Shown: positions 41,006-53,144 of the stretch, in pieces
Position numbering within the stretch: position 1 is the stretch's first letter
Layout of the letters: the number at the start of each line of letters is the position of its first letter
Assembly: GCF_013314895.1 (NCBI RefSeq)
Contig: NZ_JABTYE010000012.1
Location: 100,153-164,152 of the forward strand
Source of the DNA: Cupriavidus gilardii
Lineage (GTDB): Bacteria > Pseudomonadota > Gammaproteobacteria > Burkholderiales > Burkholderiaceae
Reading direction: 5' to 3'
DNA length: 64,000 nt
Translations under genes and position numbers: made by a program
The notes under the pieces: model-generated
Told to the model about the DNA's origin: nothing
Databases searched by the model: none
Seen by the model: only the letters and a program-made list of their open reading frames with translations

Positions 41006-41071
41006 AGTGGCCGCATACAGTTCGGGATGTCAAAAAACTGACATTCCCAAACCATGTTCTCTGGAGGACAT

Positions 41072-42103
41072 ATGAAGCTGGTCAAGACTGCCGTTGCGGG
41101 CATCGTTTCGATGGTGGTAGCAGGCTCCGCATTCGCGGCAGAAATTACCGGTGCAGGCGCTTCCTTTCCGGCGCCCGTCTATTCCAAGTGGGCCGATGCA
41201 TACCAAAAAGCAACGGGTAACAAGGTCAACTATCAATCGATCGGGTCGTCGGGCGGCATCAAGCAGATCAACGCCAAGACGGTCGATTTCGGCGCTTCGG
41301 ACGCCCCGCTGAAGGACGAGGAACTGGCCAAGCAAGGTCTGGTGCAGTTCCCGACCGTGATCGGCGGCGTGGTGCCGGTGATCAATCTGCAAGGCATCAA
41401 GCCGGGCGACCTGACCATCACCGGCGAAGTGCTGGCCGACATCTATCTGGGCAAGATCAAGAAGTGGGACGATCCGGCCATCAAGGCGCTGAATCCGAAC
41501 GCCAAGCTGCCGAGCCAGGACATCCTGCCGGTGCGCCGCGCCGACGGTTCGGGCACCACCTTCATCTTCACCAACTACCTGTCGAAGGTCAGCCCCGACT
41601 GGAAGAGCACGGTCGGTGAAGGCACCACGGTCAACTGGCCGGGCGGCGGCACCGGCGGCAAGGGCAACGAGGGCGTGGCCGCCTTCGTGCAGCGTCTGAA
41701 CGGCGCGATCGGCTACGTCGAGTACGCCTACGCCAAGCAGAACAAGATGACGCACGTGAAGATGAAGAACGCCGCTGGCGCGGTGGTTTCGCCGAGCGAC
41801 GATGCGTTCAAGGCCGCTGCGGCCGGCGCCGACTGGAGCAAGTCGTACTACCAGATCCTGACCAACCAGCAGGGCAAGGACGCCTGGCCGATCGCCGGCG
41901 CGACCTTCATCCTGGTGCACAAGAACCAGGAAAAGCCGGCGCAAGGCGCGGAAGTGCTGAAGTTCTTCGACTGGGCCTACAAGAGCGGCGGCAACATGGC
42001 CACGGAACTGGACTACGTGCCGATGCCCGAGGCGGTCGTCAACCAGATCCGCGCGACCTGGAAGAACAGCATCAAGGACGCGTCGGGCAAGGGCCTGTAC
42101 TGA
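41072..42103 (+). CDS. pstS: Phosphate ABC transporter periplasmic binding protein
   Basis: High-affinity periplasmic phosphate receptor of 343 residues. The signal peptide [22 protein letters not shown] is cut near Ala22. Mature motifs include [38 protein letters not shown] and [16 protein letters not shown], whose Ser, Asp and Arg residues bind phosphate in relatives. GGAGG lies 5 nt before the ATG at 41072. It is under a Pho box. A hairpin repeat separates it from pstC, which would allow higher expression of the receptor than of the membrane genes. Confidence 0.97.
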   Translation: MKLVKTAVAGIVSMVVAGSAFAAEITGAGASFPAPVYSKWADAYQKATGNKVNYQSIGSSGGIKQINAKTVDFGASDAPLKDEELAKQGLVQFPTVIGGVVPVINLQGIKPGDLTITGEVLADIYLGKIKKWDDPAIKALNPNAKLPSQDILPVRRADGSGTTFIFTNYLSKVSPDWKSTVGEGTTVNWPGGGTGGKGNEGVAAFVQRLNGAIGYVEYAYAKQNKMTHVKMKNAAGAVVSPSDDAFKAAAAGADWSKSYYQILTNQQGKDAWPIAGATFILVHKNQEKPAQGAEVLKFFDWAYKSGGNMATELDYVPMPEAVVNQIRATWKNSIKDASGKGLY

Positions 42104-42171
42104 TCGATCTGTGGTGATCCGACGGGAGGGCGTGCCAAGCGTGCTGCGCTCTCCCCCGGTCCCCGTTCCGG

Positions 42172-42197
42172 CCCCTCTCCCGCAAGCGGGGGAGGGG
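42172..42197 (+). repeat. CCCTCTCCCGC hairpin repeat between pstS and pstC
   Basis: CCCCTCTCCCGC-aa-GCGGGGGAGGGG with one mismatch. Placed 69 bp past pstS inside an operon, it may attenuate or protect mRNA ends. Family as at 27725, 34776, 48135 and 52082. Confidence 0.88.
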
Positions 42198-42219
42198 AGC
42201 AAAACCGAGTACTCCTACC

Positions 42220-43185
42220 ATGGCGACCACGTCCGATCTTCCCGCCGTACGCGCACCCGGCCGCACCGGTGACATCCTGTTCGGTGGCCTGACGCGCGGC
42301 GCCGCCATCGTCACCCTGATGCTGCTGGGCGGCATCATCGTCTCGCTTGCCATCAGTGCCTGGCCTTCGATCCAGGTCTTCGGCCTCAAATTCCTGTGGA
42401 CGGCGGAGTGGGATCCTCCCGCCGACGTCTACGGCGCGCTGGTGCCGATCTACGGCACCGTCGTGACCTCGCTGATCGCGCTGATCATCGCGGTGCCGGT
42501 CAGCTTCGGCATCGCGTTGTTCCTGACCGAGCTGTCGCCGGCATGGCTGCGCCGCCCGCTGGGCACAGCCATCGAGCTGCTGGCCGCGGTGCCGTCGATC
42601 GTCTACGGCATGTGGGGCCTGCTGGTGTTCGCGCCGCTGTTCGGCGAGTACTTTCAGAAGCCGCTGGCCGCCACCGTGGGGCAGCTGCCGCTGATCGGGC
42701 CGCTGTTCCAGGGCGCGCCGCTGGGCATCGGCCTGCTGTGCGCCGGCGTGATCCTGGCGATCATGATCATTCCGTATATCGCCTCGGTGATGCGCGACGT
42801 GTTCGAGGTCACCCCCGTGCTGCTGAAGGAATCCGCCTACGGCGTCGGCTGCACCACCTGGGAGGTGATGTGGAACGTCGTGCTGCCCTATACCCGCGCC
42901 GGCGTGATCGGCGGCATCATGCTGGGCCTGGGCCGCGCGCTGGGCGAAACGATGGCGGTCACCTTCGTGATCGGCAACACCAATCTGCTGGACAACGCCT
43001 CGCTGTTCTCGCCGGGCAACAGCATCACGTCCGCACTGGCGAACGAGTTTGCCGAGGCCGGTCCCGGCCTGCATACCGCCGCGCTGATGGAGCTGGGTCT
43101 GATCCTGTTCTTCATCACCTTCGTCGTGCTGGCGCTGTCCAAACTGCTGCTGCTGCGCCTGTCGCGCAATGAGGGCAAGAAATGA
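42220..43185 (+). CDS. pstC: Phosphate ABC transporter permease PstC
   Basis: Inner-membrane permease of 321 residues with about six membrane segments. The ABC permease signature [20 protein letters not shown] lies in the cytoplasmic loop, then [26 protein letters not shown] with the conserved EAA-like region. The start ATG at 42220 is followed by a polar N-terminus ([15 protein letters not shown]). It overlaps pstA by 4 bp. Confidence 0.96.
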   Translation: MATTSDLPAVRAPGRTGDILFGGLTRGAAIVTLMLLGGIIVSLAISAWPSIQVFGLKFLWTAEWDPPADVYGALVPIYGTVVTSLIALIIAVPVSFGIALFLTELSPAWLRRPLGTAIELLAAVPSIVYGMWGLLVFAPLFGEYFQKPLAATVGQLPLIGPLFQGAPLGIGLLCAGVILAIMIIPYIASVMRDVFEVTPVLLKESAYGVGCTTWEVMWNVVLPYTRAGVIGGIMLGLGRALGETMAVTFVIGNTNLLDNASLFSPGNSITSALANEFAEAGPGLHTAALMELGLILFFITFVVLALSKLLLLRLSRNEGKK

Positions 43186-44093
43186 ATTCGACCAGCCAAG
43201 CGACCATGTCGACGTCGTCGATCCCGGCTGTCCATGCCGATGCCAACGAGGTGCGTGAGCGCCTGCAGGCACGGCGCAAGCGCATGAACGTCTACGCGCT
43301 GGCGGCCTCGCTGGCGGCGATGACCTTCGGCCTGTTCTGGCTCGCGTGGATCCTGTGGACCACGATCGCGCTGGGTATCGGCGGTCTGTCGATCGACCTG
43401 TTCACGCAGATGACGCCGGCACCGAACACCGCCGGCGGGGGCCTGGCCAACGCGATCTTCGGCAGCTTCGTGATGGTGGGCCTGGCGACCGTGCTGGGCA
43501 CGCCGCTGGGCATCCTGGCCGGCATCTATCTGGCCGAGTACGGCCAGAAGTCGGCGCTGGCCAGCTTCATCCGCTTCATCAACGACATCCTGCTGTCGGC
43601 GCCGTCGATCGTGATCGGCCTGTTCGTCTACGCGCTGGTGGTGGCCCGGATGGGGCATTTTTCGGCCTGGGCCGGCATCTGCGCGCTGGCGCTGCTGCAG
43701 ATCCCGATCGTCGTGCGCACCACCGAGAACATGCTGAACCTGGTGCCCAACGCGCTGCGCGAGGCCGCCTTCGCGCTCGGCACGCCGAAATGGAAGATGG
43801 TGCTGTCGATTACGGTCAAGGCCTCGTACGCGGGCATCATTACCGGCGTGCTGCTGGCCGTGGCCCGGATCGCCGGCGAGACCGCGCCGCTGCTGTTCAC
43901 CGCGCTGTCGAACCAGTTCTGGAGCACGGACCTGAACAAGCCGATGGCCAACCTGCCGGTGACCATCTTCCGCTTCGCGATGAGCCCCTTTACCGAATGG
44001 CAGGAACTGGCTTGGGCCGGCGTGTTCCTGATCACGATCGGCGTACTGGCGCTGAACATCCTGGCGCGCGTGCTGTTCAAGAAGAGCCAGTGA
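43182..44093 (+). CDS. pstA: Phosphate ABC transporter permease PstA
   Basis: Second permease of 303 residues forming the channel with PstC. After about 45 polar N-terminal residues come about six membrane segments. The EAA-type loop is [20 protein letters not shown], followed by [24 protein letters not shown]. Its ATG overlaps the pstC stop (ATGA), which indicates translational coupling. pstB follows 89 bp downstream. Confidence 0.96.
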   Translation: MNSTSQATMSTSSIPAVHADANEVRERLQARRKRMNVYALAASLAAMTFGLFWLAWILWTTIALGIGGLSIDLFTQMTPAPNTAGGGLANAIFGSFVMVGLATVLGTPLGILAGIYLAEYGQKSALASFIRFINDILLSAPSIVIGLFVYALVVARMGHFSAWAGICALALLQIPIVVRTTENMLNLVPNALREAAFALGTPKWKMVLSITVKASYAGIITGVLLAVARIAGETAPLLFTALSNQFWSTDLNKPMANLPVTIFRFAMSPFTEWQELAWAGVFLITIGVLALNILARVLFKKSQ

Positions 44094-44182
44094 GCGCAGC
44101 CCACGCCATCGGCCCAATGATCCGGCAGCAAAGCGAACCGCAAGCAGCACGCGAAACCACGAATTTACCTGCGAGACCCAGC

Positions 44183-44971
44183 ATGACTTCGACCGTCATC
44201 GACATCCCCGACAGCGTCCGCGCGAAGATCGACGTGCGCAACCTGAACTTCTACTACGGACAGTTCCACGCGCTGAAGAACATCAACATGTCGATCCCGG
44301 ACCGCAAGGTCACGGCTTTCATCGGCCCGTCGGGCTGCGGCAAATCGACCCTGCTGCGCACCCTCAACAAGATGTACGCGCTCTATCCCGAGCAGCGCGC
44401 CGAGGGCGAGATCAACATGGACGGCGAGAACCTGCTGACCAGCCGCAAGGACATCGCGCTGCTGCGCGCCAAGGTGGGCATGGTGTTCCAGAAGCCGACG
44501 CCGTTTCCGATGTCGATCTACGACAATATCGCCTTCGGCGTGCGGCTGTTCGAGAAGCTGTCGCGCTCGGAAATGGACGATCGCGTCGAGTGGGCGCTGT
44601 CCAAGGCCGCGCTGTGGAACGAGGCCAAGGACAAGCTGCACCAGTCGGGCTACAGCCTGTCCGGCGGCCAGCAGCAGCGGCTGTGCATCGCGCGCGGTAT
44701 CGCGATCCGCCCCGAGGTGCTGCTGCTCGACGAGCCGTGCTCGGCGCTGGACCCGATCTCGACCGGCCGCATCGAGGAACTGATCGCCGAACTCAAGGAC
44801 GAGTACACGGTGGTGATCGTGACCCATAATATGCAGCAGGCCGCGCGTTGCTCGGACTTCACCGCCTACATGTACCTGGGCGAGCTGATCGAGTTCGGCG
44901 AGACGGAGAAGATCTTCATCAAGCCGCATCGCAAGGAAACCGAGGACTACATCACCGGCCGTTTCGGCTGA
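44183..44971 (+). CDS. pstB: Phosphate ABC transporter ATPase PstB
   Basis: ATP-binding subunit of 262 residues. Walker [11 protein letters not shown]-loop [15 protein letters not shown], signature [16 protein letters not shown], Walker [14 protein letters not shown] and the switch His in [15 protein letters not shown] are all present, with the PstB-specific [14 protein letters not shown] start. The ATG at 44183 was chosen by homology; only a weak Shine-Dalgarno precedes it. Confidence 0.97.
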   Translation: MTSTVIDIPDSVRAKIDVRNLNFYYGQFHALKNINMSIPDRKVTAFIGPSGCGKSTLLRTLNKMYALYPEQRAEGEINMDGENLLTSRKDIALLRAKVGMVFQKPTPFPMSIYDNIAFGVRLFEKLSRSEMDDRVEWALSKAALWNEAKDKLHQSGYSLSGGQQQRLCIARGIAIRPEVLLLDEPCSALDPISTGRIEELIAELKDEYTVVIVTHNMQQAARCSDFTAYMYLGELIEFGETEKIFIKPHRKETEDYITGRFG

Positions 44972-45045
44972 GCAGCAAGGCAGCCCGTCCAAGCAACGCC
45001 CGCCGTGCCGCGCGATGCATCAGCATCCGCGGCCAGGAGAACATG

Positions 45046-45750
45046 ATGACCGACAAGCACCTGTCGACCCAGTTCGACGCCGACCTCAACGCGATCAATA
45101 CCAAGCTGCTGCAGATGGGCGGCCTGGTCGAGGCGCAGATCGATACCGCGATGAAGGCGCTGACCGACTTCGACGCCACGCTCGCCGATCTGGTCATCGA
45201 GCGCGAAAACCAGCTCAATGCGCTCGAGATCGAGATCGACGCCGACTGCGGCAATATCATCGCGCGCCGGCAGCCGACCGCGCGCGACCTGCGCCTGGTG
45301 ATGGCCATCTCGAAGACCATCACCAACCTGGAGCGTGCCGGCGACGAGGCCGAGAAGATCGCCAAGCGCACCAAGCACATCATGGAAGAAACCGGCGCGC
45401 AGGGCATCAACTACGCCGAGGTCAAGCTGGCCGGCGATCTGGCGATCGCGCTGCTGCGCAAGTCGCTCGATGCCTTTGCCCGCCTCGATACGGTCGCGGC
45501 CGCGCGCATCGTCAAGGAAGACAAGGCGATCGACGACGAATTCCGCGCCTTCGTGCGCAAGCTGATCACCTACATGATGGAAGACCCGCGCACGATCTCG
45601 GTCGCGCTGGACTTCCTGTTCATCGCCAAGGCCGTCGAGCGCATCGGCGACCATGCCAAGAACATTGCGGAGTTCATCATCTATATCGTCAAGGGCACCG
45701 ACGTCCGCCATACCTCGCGCGAGGACATGGAAAAGGAAGCGCTGAGCTGA
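45046..45750 (+). CDS. phoU: Phosphate signalling protein PhoU
   Basis: Cytoplasmic regulator of 234 residues made of two three-helix bundles. It carries the metal-binding segments EIDADCGNIIARRQPTARDLR, NLERAGDEAEKIAK and its second-half equivalent VERIGDHAKNIAEF. PhoU links Pst activity to PhoR and keeps the Pho response off in high phosphate. AGGAGA lies 6 nt before the ATG at 45046; an ATG just before it at 45043 is possible. pstB is 74 bp upstream and phoB 156 bp downstream. Confidence 0.96.
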   Translation: MTDKHLSTQFDADLNAINTKLLQMGGLVEAQIDTAMKALTDFDATLADLVIERENQLNALEIEIDADCGNIIARRQPTARDLRLVMAISKTITNLERAGDEAEKIAKRTKHIMEETGAQGINYAEVKLAGDLAIALLRKSLDAFARLDTVAAARIVKEDKAIDDEFRAFVRKLITYMMEDPRTISVALDFLFIAKAVERIGDHAKNIAEFIIYIVKGTDVRHTSREDMEKEALS

Positions 45751-45906
45751 ACCAACCCGTCGAGCGACGCCGTGGTACCTGTCCGTTGTCTCGCTGCCCG
45801 GCGTGTACCTGCCCGTTTCGCTCGGCGTACATCGCCCGCTGTACTACGTCATCTCGCTGTTCCATCTGCCAATACCTGAACCTGCCAGAGAGCGGAGACT
45901 TCATTC

Positions 45907-46614
45907 ATGCCTAGCAGTATTCTGGTCGTCGAAGACGAACCGGCCATCGCCGAACTGATCGCCGTCAACCTGCAGCACGCCGGGCACTATCCGATCCGTG
46001 CCTACAACGCCGAGCAGGCGCTGTCGCTGATGAGCGATGTGTTGCCCGATCTGGTCCTGCTCGACTGGATGCTGCCGGGCAAGTCGGGGGCGGTGTTCGC
46101 CAAGGAACTGCGCAACAACGAGCGCACCAAGCAGATCCCGATCATCATGCTGACCGCCCGCAGCGAGGAGCAGGACAAGGTGATGGGACTGGAGGCAGGC
46201 GCCGACGACTACGTGACCAAGCCGTTCTCGCCGAAGGAACTGCTGGCGCGCATCAAGGCGGTGTTGCGCCGGCGCGCGCCGCAGCTGACCGACGATGTGG
46301 TCGCGATCAACGGCCTGCGGCTGGACCCGGCCACGCATCGCGTCACCGGCGAGGACGAATCGGGCCCGATCAAGCTCGAACTTGGCCCGACCGAATTCCG
46401 CCTGCTGCATTTCCTGATGACCCACCCGGAGCGCGTGCACAGCCGCTCGCAGCTGCTCGATCAGGTCTGGGGCGACCACGTCTTCGTCGAGGAGCGTACC
46501 GTCGACGTCCATATCAAGCGCCTGCGCGCGGCGCTGGCCCCCGGGGGCTACAGCGCGATGATCGAAACGGTGCGCGGCAGCGGCTATCGCCTGGCCCGGT
46601 CGCCGGGGCAGTGA
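45907..46614 (+). CDS. phoB: Phosphate response regulator PhoB
   Basis: OmpR-type response regulator of 235 residues. The receiver domain (1-120) has EDEPAI, phospho-acceptor Asp53 (LVLLDWMLPGKSG), the Thr in MLTARSEEQDK and the Lys of YVTKPFSPKEL. The winged helix (about 130-230) includes GPTEFRLLHFLM, SRSQLLDQVWGDHVFVEERTVDVH and VRGSGYRL. It binds the Pho boxes seen here. It lies downstream of phoU, unlike E. coli, where phoBR is separate from pst. Confidence 0.97.
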   Translation: MPSSILVVEDEPAIAELIAVNLQHAGHYPIRAYNAEQALSLMSDVLPDLVLLDWMLPGKSGAVFAKELRNNERTKQIPIIMLTARSEEQDKVMGLEAGADDYVTKPFSPKELLARIKAVLRRRAPQLTDDVVAINGLRLDPATHRVTGEDESGPIKLELGPTEFRLLHFLMTHPERVHSRSQLLDQVWGDHVFVEERTVDVHIKRLRAALAPGGYSAMIETVRGSGYRLARSPGQ

Positions 46615-46771
46615 AGGGCCGGGCTCGCCGGGCTCGCCGCGAGACGGGCGGCCGGGGCGAGGCGGCGTCGCTTTCTTCGGTTTCGTGGCACACTGCGGCC
46701 CATTCCGCCTGCGCGGCCGGCCCTGAATTCCGCCGTCGCCGACCCCCGCCAGGCTGCCATCGCACGATCTC

Positions 46772-48091
46772 ATGAATGTCATCTGGGCCCGATCCGCGGC
46801 CGTCCTGATCCTGCTGGCCATCGCCGCCGCGCTGCTGGCCGTCCTTGTCGGCGTCACCACCGCGCTGGCGGTGACCAGCGGCGCGCTGCTGGCGCTGCTG
46901 CTGTATTACCTGTATCAGATCAACCGGCTGTGGAAGGTGCTGGACGCGCCGGCTTACGGCGAGATTCCCAGCGCGCTCGGCCTGTGGGGCGAGGTCTATT
47001 ACCGGCTGCACCGGCTGGTCAAGCGCTGGCGCATGCAGGTGCTGCAGGTCGAGCAGCAGCATACCCGCTTCATTCAGGCCATCCAGGCCTCGCCCAACGG
47101 CGTGCTGATGCTGGACGACGCCGACCAGATCGAGTGGTGCAACGCCGTGGCCGAACTGCATTTCGGCCTCAGCGCGCGGCGTGACGCACGCCAGCGCATC
47201 ACGCATCTGATCCGGCGGCCGGAGTTTGTGCAGTACCTGATGTTGCAACGTTTCGACGAACCCTTGCAGATGCGCGACATGGGCGAACACAAGCAGAGCG
47301 TGCTGGCGGTGCAGGTGCTGCCCTATGGCGACAATCGCAAGCTGGTGCTGACACAGGACATCACCAAGCTCGAGAACACCGAGTCGATGCGGCGCGATTT
47401 CGTTGCCAACGTCTCGCATGAACTGAAGACGCCGCTGACCGTGCTGACGGGCTTTCTCGAGACCGTGCGCGATCTGCCGATCTCGGACGAGGATCGTCGG
47501 CGCTATGTCGACATGATGATGACGCAGGCCATGCGCATGCAGCATATCGTCGAGGACCTGCTGGCGCTGGCCAAGCTCGAAAGCGACATGCAGCCGCCAA
47601 GCCAGGATCCGGTCGATATCGGCGCGCTGGTGCACCACCTGGTGCACGACGCGCAGGGCCTGTCGCAGGGCCGGCACGAGATCACCGCCGACATCGATCG
47701 AACGGTCGGCATCCGCGGCAGCGAAACCGAGCTGCTGTCGGCATTGGGCAATCTGGTGTCGAACGCGGTGCGCTACACGCCCGAGGGCGGCCGAATCGGC
47801 ATCGCCCTGTGCTACCGCGACGGCCACGCGGTGTTCTCGGTCAGCGATACGGGACTGGGCATCGCCGCCGAGCACATTCCGCGGCTGACCGAACGCTTCT
47901 ATCGCATCGACCGCAGCCGTTCACGCGATACCGGCGGCACCGGCCTGGGCCTGGCCATCGTCAAGCACGTGCTGTCGCGCCACCACGCCGAGCTGCGCAT
48001 CAGCAGCGAGGTAGGCAAGGGCAGCGTGTTCCGGGTGGTGTTTCCGGTCGATCGCAGCATCCACCAGCCGGGCGCGCGGCACGCGGCGTAG
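46772..48091 (+). CDS. phoR: Phosphate regulon sensor histidine kinase PhoR
   Basis: Membrane histidine kinase of 439 residues. Two N-terminal hydrophobic segments (about 5-50; SAAVLILLAIAAALLAVLVG) are followed by a PAS-like region (QAIQASPNGVLMLDDADQIEWCNAVAE), the H-box FVANVSHELKTPLTVL with phospho-acceptor His216, N-box NLVSNAVRYTPEGG, and G-boxes DTGLGIAAEHIPRL and GTGLGLAIVKHVL. It has no large periplasmic domain, as usual for PhoR, which senses phosphate through Pst/PhoU. It is 157 bp downstream of phoB. Confidence 0.96.
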   Translation: MNVIWARSAAVLILLAIAAALLAVLVGVTTALAVTSGALLALLLYYLYQINRLWKVLDAPAYGEIPSALGLWGEVYYRLHRLVKRWRMQVLQVEQQHTRFIQAIQASPNGVLMLDDADQIEWCNAVAELHFGLSARRDARQRITHLIRRPEFVQYLMLQRFDEPLQMRDMGEHKQSVLAVQVLPYGDNRKLVLTQDITKLENTESMRRDFVANVSHELKTPLTVLTGFLETVRDLPISDEDRRRYVDMMMTQAMRMQHIVEDLLALAKLESDMQPPSQDPVDIGALVHHLVHDAQGLSQGRHEITADIDRTVGIRGSETELLSALGNLVSNAVRYTPEGGRIGIALCYRDGHAVFSVSDTGLGIAAEHIPRLTERFYRIDRSRSRDTGGTGLGLAIVKHVLSRHHAELRISSEVGKGSVFRVVFPVDRSIHQPGARHAA

Positions 48092-48134
48092 GATCAGCGC
48101 AGCCGTAGAGCCTCAATTTGCCCGGTGATTTGCT

Positions 48135-48252
48135 CCCTCTCCCCCTCAGGGGGATAGGGCTGGGGAGAGGGGGTGGTGTCAAGCAGAGGCGGTGGTGTTT
48201 GAACCACCGTTTTCCCTCTCCCCCAACCCCTCTCCCGCCAGCGGGAGAGGGG
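48135..48252. repeat. CCCTCTCCCGC hairpin repeats between phoR and ppk
   Basis: One degenerate copy (48135-48173; CCCTCTCCCCCTCAGGGGGA) and one perfect copy CCCCTCTCCCGC-ca-GCGGGAGAGGGG (48227-48252), plus a third small hairpin CGGTGGT...AACCACCG (48190-48209) between them. They fill the space between convergent phoR and ppk and are candidates for bidirectional termination. Confidence 0.9.
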
Positions 48253-48279
48253 AGCAGCCGAGTCGCCAGACTTCGTCCC

Positions 48280-50358
<2,079 letters not shown>

Positions 50359-50403
50359 AGGCATGACCTTCTTTGGGCGATGCGGCGACTTTTCCATAGA
50401 ATC

Positions 50404-50421
50404 GTGTCAACTTGATGACAA
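50404..50421 (-). promoter_or_regulatory. Candidate Pho box upstream of ppk
   Basis: On the minus strand, TTGTCAT-CAAG-TTGACAC: two 7-bp repeats with the 4-bp spacing of a PhoB site. The first repeat differs from CTGTCAT by one base, the second by three. It lies 46 bp before the ppk start, suitable for activation of ppk. A weaker TTGTCAT is also present on the plus strand at 50429-50435, facing ppx. Confidence 0.65.
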
Positions 50422-50521
50422 CGTGATTTTGTCATGACACCGACACGACCAGGACATATTCTTCCTGCCTCGCGCGGCCGGCGCTGAACGCGACGCCGCC
50501 GGTCCGTGTTTCCAGACTGCT

Positions 50522-52060
50522 ATGACGATGAACAATACTCCACGCCTGCTCGCCGCCGTCGATATGGGCTCCAACAGTTTCCGGCTGATGATCGGCCGGG
50601 TGGACGAGATCCAGACCGCGACCGGTCCGGTCAGCCAGATCTTCCAGGTCGATGCGCTGCGCGAGCCGGTGCGGCTGGCCGCGGGCCTGACCGCCGACAA
50701 GTACCTGGACCAGCCGGCGCGGCGCCGCGGCGTGGAGGCGCTGCGGCGCTTCGGCGATCGCCTGCGCGAATTCTCGCCGGACCAGGTGCGGGCCGTTGCC
50801 ACCAATACGCTGCGCGTGGCGAAGAACGCCTCGGAGTTTCTGATCGAGGCGGAGAACGCGCTGGGCTTCCCGATCGAGGTGATCGCCGGCCGCGAGGAGG
50901 CCCGGCTGATTTATCTGGGCGCGTCGCACGATGCGCCGGCCTGTGCCGGCAATCGCCTGGTGGTCGATATCGGCGGCGGCTCGACCGAATTCATCATCGG
51001 CCATGGCTATACCGCCAAGCTGATGGAGTCGCTGTATATCGGTTGCGTGTCGCATAGCCGGCAGTTCTTTCCCAGCGGCAATGTCGACGAGTACGCGATG
51101 AAGCAGGCCGAACTGGCTGCGCGCCGCGAGATCCAGGTGCTGGTGCGCCAGTACCGCAGCGCGGGCTGGAAGCAGGCGGTGGGCTCGTCGGGCACCGCCC
51201 GCGCGCTGGCCGAGCTGATCGAGCTGAACGGCATGAACGACAACGCGCAGGAGCACGGCATCACGCGCGAAGGACTGGAGCGGCTCAAGCGCGCGCTGAT
51301 CAAGGCCGAGAACACCAATCGCGTGCGGCTGATCGGCCTGAAGCCGGACCGGATTCCGGTGCTGCCGGGCGGGCTGTCGATCATGCTCGGCGTGTTCGCG
51401 GAACTCGATGTCGACCGCATGGACGTGACCGACGGCGCGCTGCGGCTGGGCGTGCTGTACGACCTGCTCGGCCGCAGCCATCACGAGGACATGCGCACTG
51501 TCACGGTCGATCAATTCATGCGCCGCTATGGCGTCGACCGTGCCCAGGCCGCGCGCGTGCGCCACGCCGCGCAACGGCTGCTGGCGCAGTTTCCGGACCC
51601 GGCCAACGAGCGGCGCGAGGACAATCTGGCGCTGCTGGGCTGGGCCGCGAGCCTGCACGAGATCGGCATGTCGATCGCGCACAGCAGCTACCACAAGCAT
51701 TCGGCCTATATCGCCACGCATGCGGACATGCCGGGCTTTTCCAAGACCGATCAGGCGCGGCTCGCCACGCTGCTGCTCGGCCATGCCGGCAAGCTGGGCA
51801 AGCTGTCCGGGCGCGGTCGCTTTCTCGATTGGCGCATGCTGTTCAGCCTGCGCCTGGCCTTCGTGCTGTGCCGGCGCCGCGCCGACGTCGAACTGCCGGA
51901 GATCAAGGTCAGCCAGCGCGCCGATGCGCTGGAAGAGGGCTTCGAGGTGCGGCTGCCCAAGGCATGGATCGAGGCCAATCCGCTGGTCGAATACAGCCTC
52001 GGCAAGGAAGCCGACGAATGGGAGCGGATCGGAATCCGCTACAAGGTGGTGTACGTCTGA
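50522..52060 (+). CDS. ppx: Exopolyphosphatase (Ppx/GppA family)
   Basis: Enzyme of 512 residues that removes terminal phosphates from polyphosphate (or pppGpp). The ASKHA-type ATPase-like fold shows AAVDMGSNSFRLMIGRV, AVATNTLRVAKNASEFL, the EVIAGREEARLIYLG catalytic Glu region, LVVDIGGGSTEFI, and VGSSGTARAL. The C-terminal third is an HD-like helical domain (LHEIGMSIAHSSYHKHS). It starts 163 bp from ppk on the opposite strand. Ppx versus GppA cannot be split by sequence alone, but its position next to ppk favours Ppx. Confidence 0.95.
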   Translation: MTMNNTPRLLAAVDMGSNSFRLMIGRVDEIQTATGPVSQIFQVDALREPVRLAAGLTADKYLDQPARRRGVEALRRFGDRLREFSPDQVRAVATNTLRVAKNASEFLIEAENALGFPIEVIAGREEARLIYLGASHDAPACAGNRLVVDIGGGSTEFIIGHGYTAKLMESLYIGCVSHSRQFFPSGNVDEYAMKQAELAARREIQVLVRQYRSAGWKQAVGSSGTARALAELIELNGMNDNAQEHGITREGLERLKRALIKAENTNRVRLIGLKPDRIPVLPGGLSIMLGVFAELDVDRMDVTDGALRLGVLYDLLGRSHHEDMRTVTVDQFMRRYGVDRAQAARVRHAAQRLLAQFPDPANERREDNLALLGWAASLHEIGMSIAHSSYHKHSAYIATHADMPGFSKTDQARLATLLLGHAGKLGKLSGRGRFLDWRMLFSLRLAFVLCRRRADVELPEIKVSQRADALEEGFEVRLPKAWIEANPLVEYSLGKEADEWERIGIRYKVVYV

Positions 52061-52081
52061 GAGGCGATGCGGCGGTGTTCT

Positions 52082-52116
52082 CCCTCTCCCGCCTGCGGGA
52101 GAGGGCCGGGGAGAGG
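52082..52116. repeat. CCCTCTCCCGC hairpin repeat between ppx and the OlsB-like gene
   Basis: CCCTCTCCCGC-ct-GCGGGAGAGGG (11-bp perfect stem, 52082-52105) followed by CCGGGGAGAGGG. It lies between convergent genes, 22 bp past the ppx stop. Confidence 0.9.
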
Positions 52117-52151
52117 GCAGCGCGCCAGCGGCGCGCCGTTACCTCGTCGGC

Positions 52152-52988
52152 TCAGCGCTGCAACCCCAGGAAATGCCGCGCATAACGCGGATTCATGTCC
52201 CCCACGCGCAGCAGCGTAAGGAAGTCCGCCACATTGAAGTCCGGATCCCAGGCGGGCATGCCGCAGATGCGCGCGCCCAGGCGCAGATAGCCCTTGATCA
52301 GCGCCGGCGGCTCGACTTCCAGATCCTGATTCAGCTCCTCGACCGGCAACGGCAGCCGCGGAAACGCGTGGTATTCGATCGGCGCCAGATAGTTGCGCGC
52401 GAACACGCGGCTCAGGCTGGCAGCGATATGACCGCCGTCGTTGATCGGCACGCTTGCGCAGCCGAGCATCGACTCGATGCCCCAGCGCTGCAGATACTCG
52501 CCCAGGCCGCCCCACAGCGCCATGATGACGCTGCCGGTGCGGTAGTCGCGATGCACGCACGAGCGTCCCAGCTCGACCATCTTCGGCTTCAGATGCGCCA
52601 GCCGGACCAGATCGAATTCCGATTCGGCGTACAGGCAGCCGATGCGCTTGGCCTGGTGGGGCGGCAGTACGCGATAGGTGCCCACGACTTTCAGCGTGGC
52701 CAGGTCGCGCACGATCAGGTGGTCGCAGTAGGCATCGAACATGTCGATGTCGAGCTCGGGCGACGAGGTCGACAGGCGCGCGCCCATCTCCTCGGCAAAC
52801 ACCTTGTAGCGCAGCCGCTGCGCCTCGACTACTTCGTCCTGGTGGCGCGCCCACGCCACGCTGAGAGCAGGCGCTGCATCTTGCTGCGCAACGGATTGGC
52901 GATGAAGACGCCTCCGGCCCGAATGGCCCGCCAGGCCATTGGGCAAGGAATCGAAGAGCGGCTGGGTAGGCGTCGGGAGGTCTCGCAT
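52152..52988 (-). CDS. OlsB-like GNAT-fold N-acyltransferase
   Basis: Protein of 278 residues of the acyltransferase/hemolysin family (Acetyltransf_5 type). It has VVEAQRLRYKVFAEEMGA, DMFDAYCDHLIVRD, VGTYRVLPPHQA, ESEFDL and MVELGRSCVHRDYR, the block shared with OlsB, which adds a 3-hydroxyacyl chain to ornithine in the first step of ornithine-lipid synthesis. Ornithine lipids replace phospholipids under phosphate limitation in many bacteria, so a location inside a Pho cluster is meaningful. No olsA partner gene is next to it, and other members of the family have other acceptors. The ATG at 52988 has AAGGA 7 nt upstream. Confidence 0.78.
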   Translation of the reverse strand: MRDLPTPTQPLFDSLPNGLAGHSGRRRLHRQSVAQQDAAPALSVAWARHQDEVVEAQRLRYKVFAEEMGARLSTSSPELDIDMFDAYCDHLIVRDLATLKVVGTYRVLPPHQAKRIGCLYAESEFDLVRLAHLKPKMVELGRSCVHRDYRTGSVIMALWGGLGEYLQRWGIESMLGCASVPINDGGHIAASLSRVFARNYLAPIEYHAFPRLPLPVEELNQDLEVEPPALIKGYLRLGARICGMPAWDPDFNVADFLTLLRVGDMNPRYARHFLGLQR

Positions 52989-53144
52989 CAGATGTCCTTT
53001 CGATGACAACATGGCTGCGAAACAATGTAGAGGGGGCCAGTGACAGCCCCGTGAAGCGGCGATGACGGTTGCGTGACCGTGCGGCCGTGGCGAGATGAAT
53101 ACGCGGCGGCGGTTACCGCGCCGCGTACGGCATCCGCACCAAGG

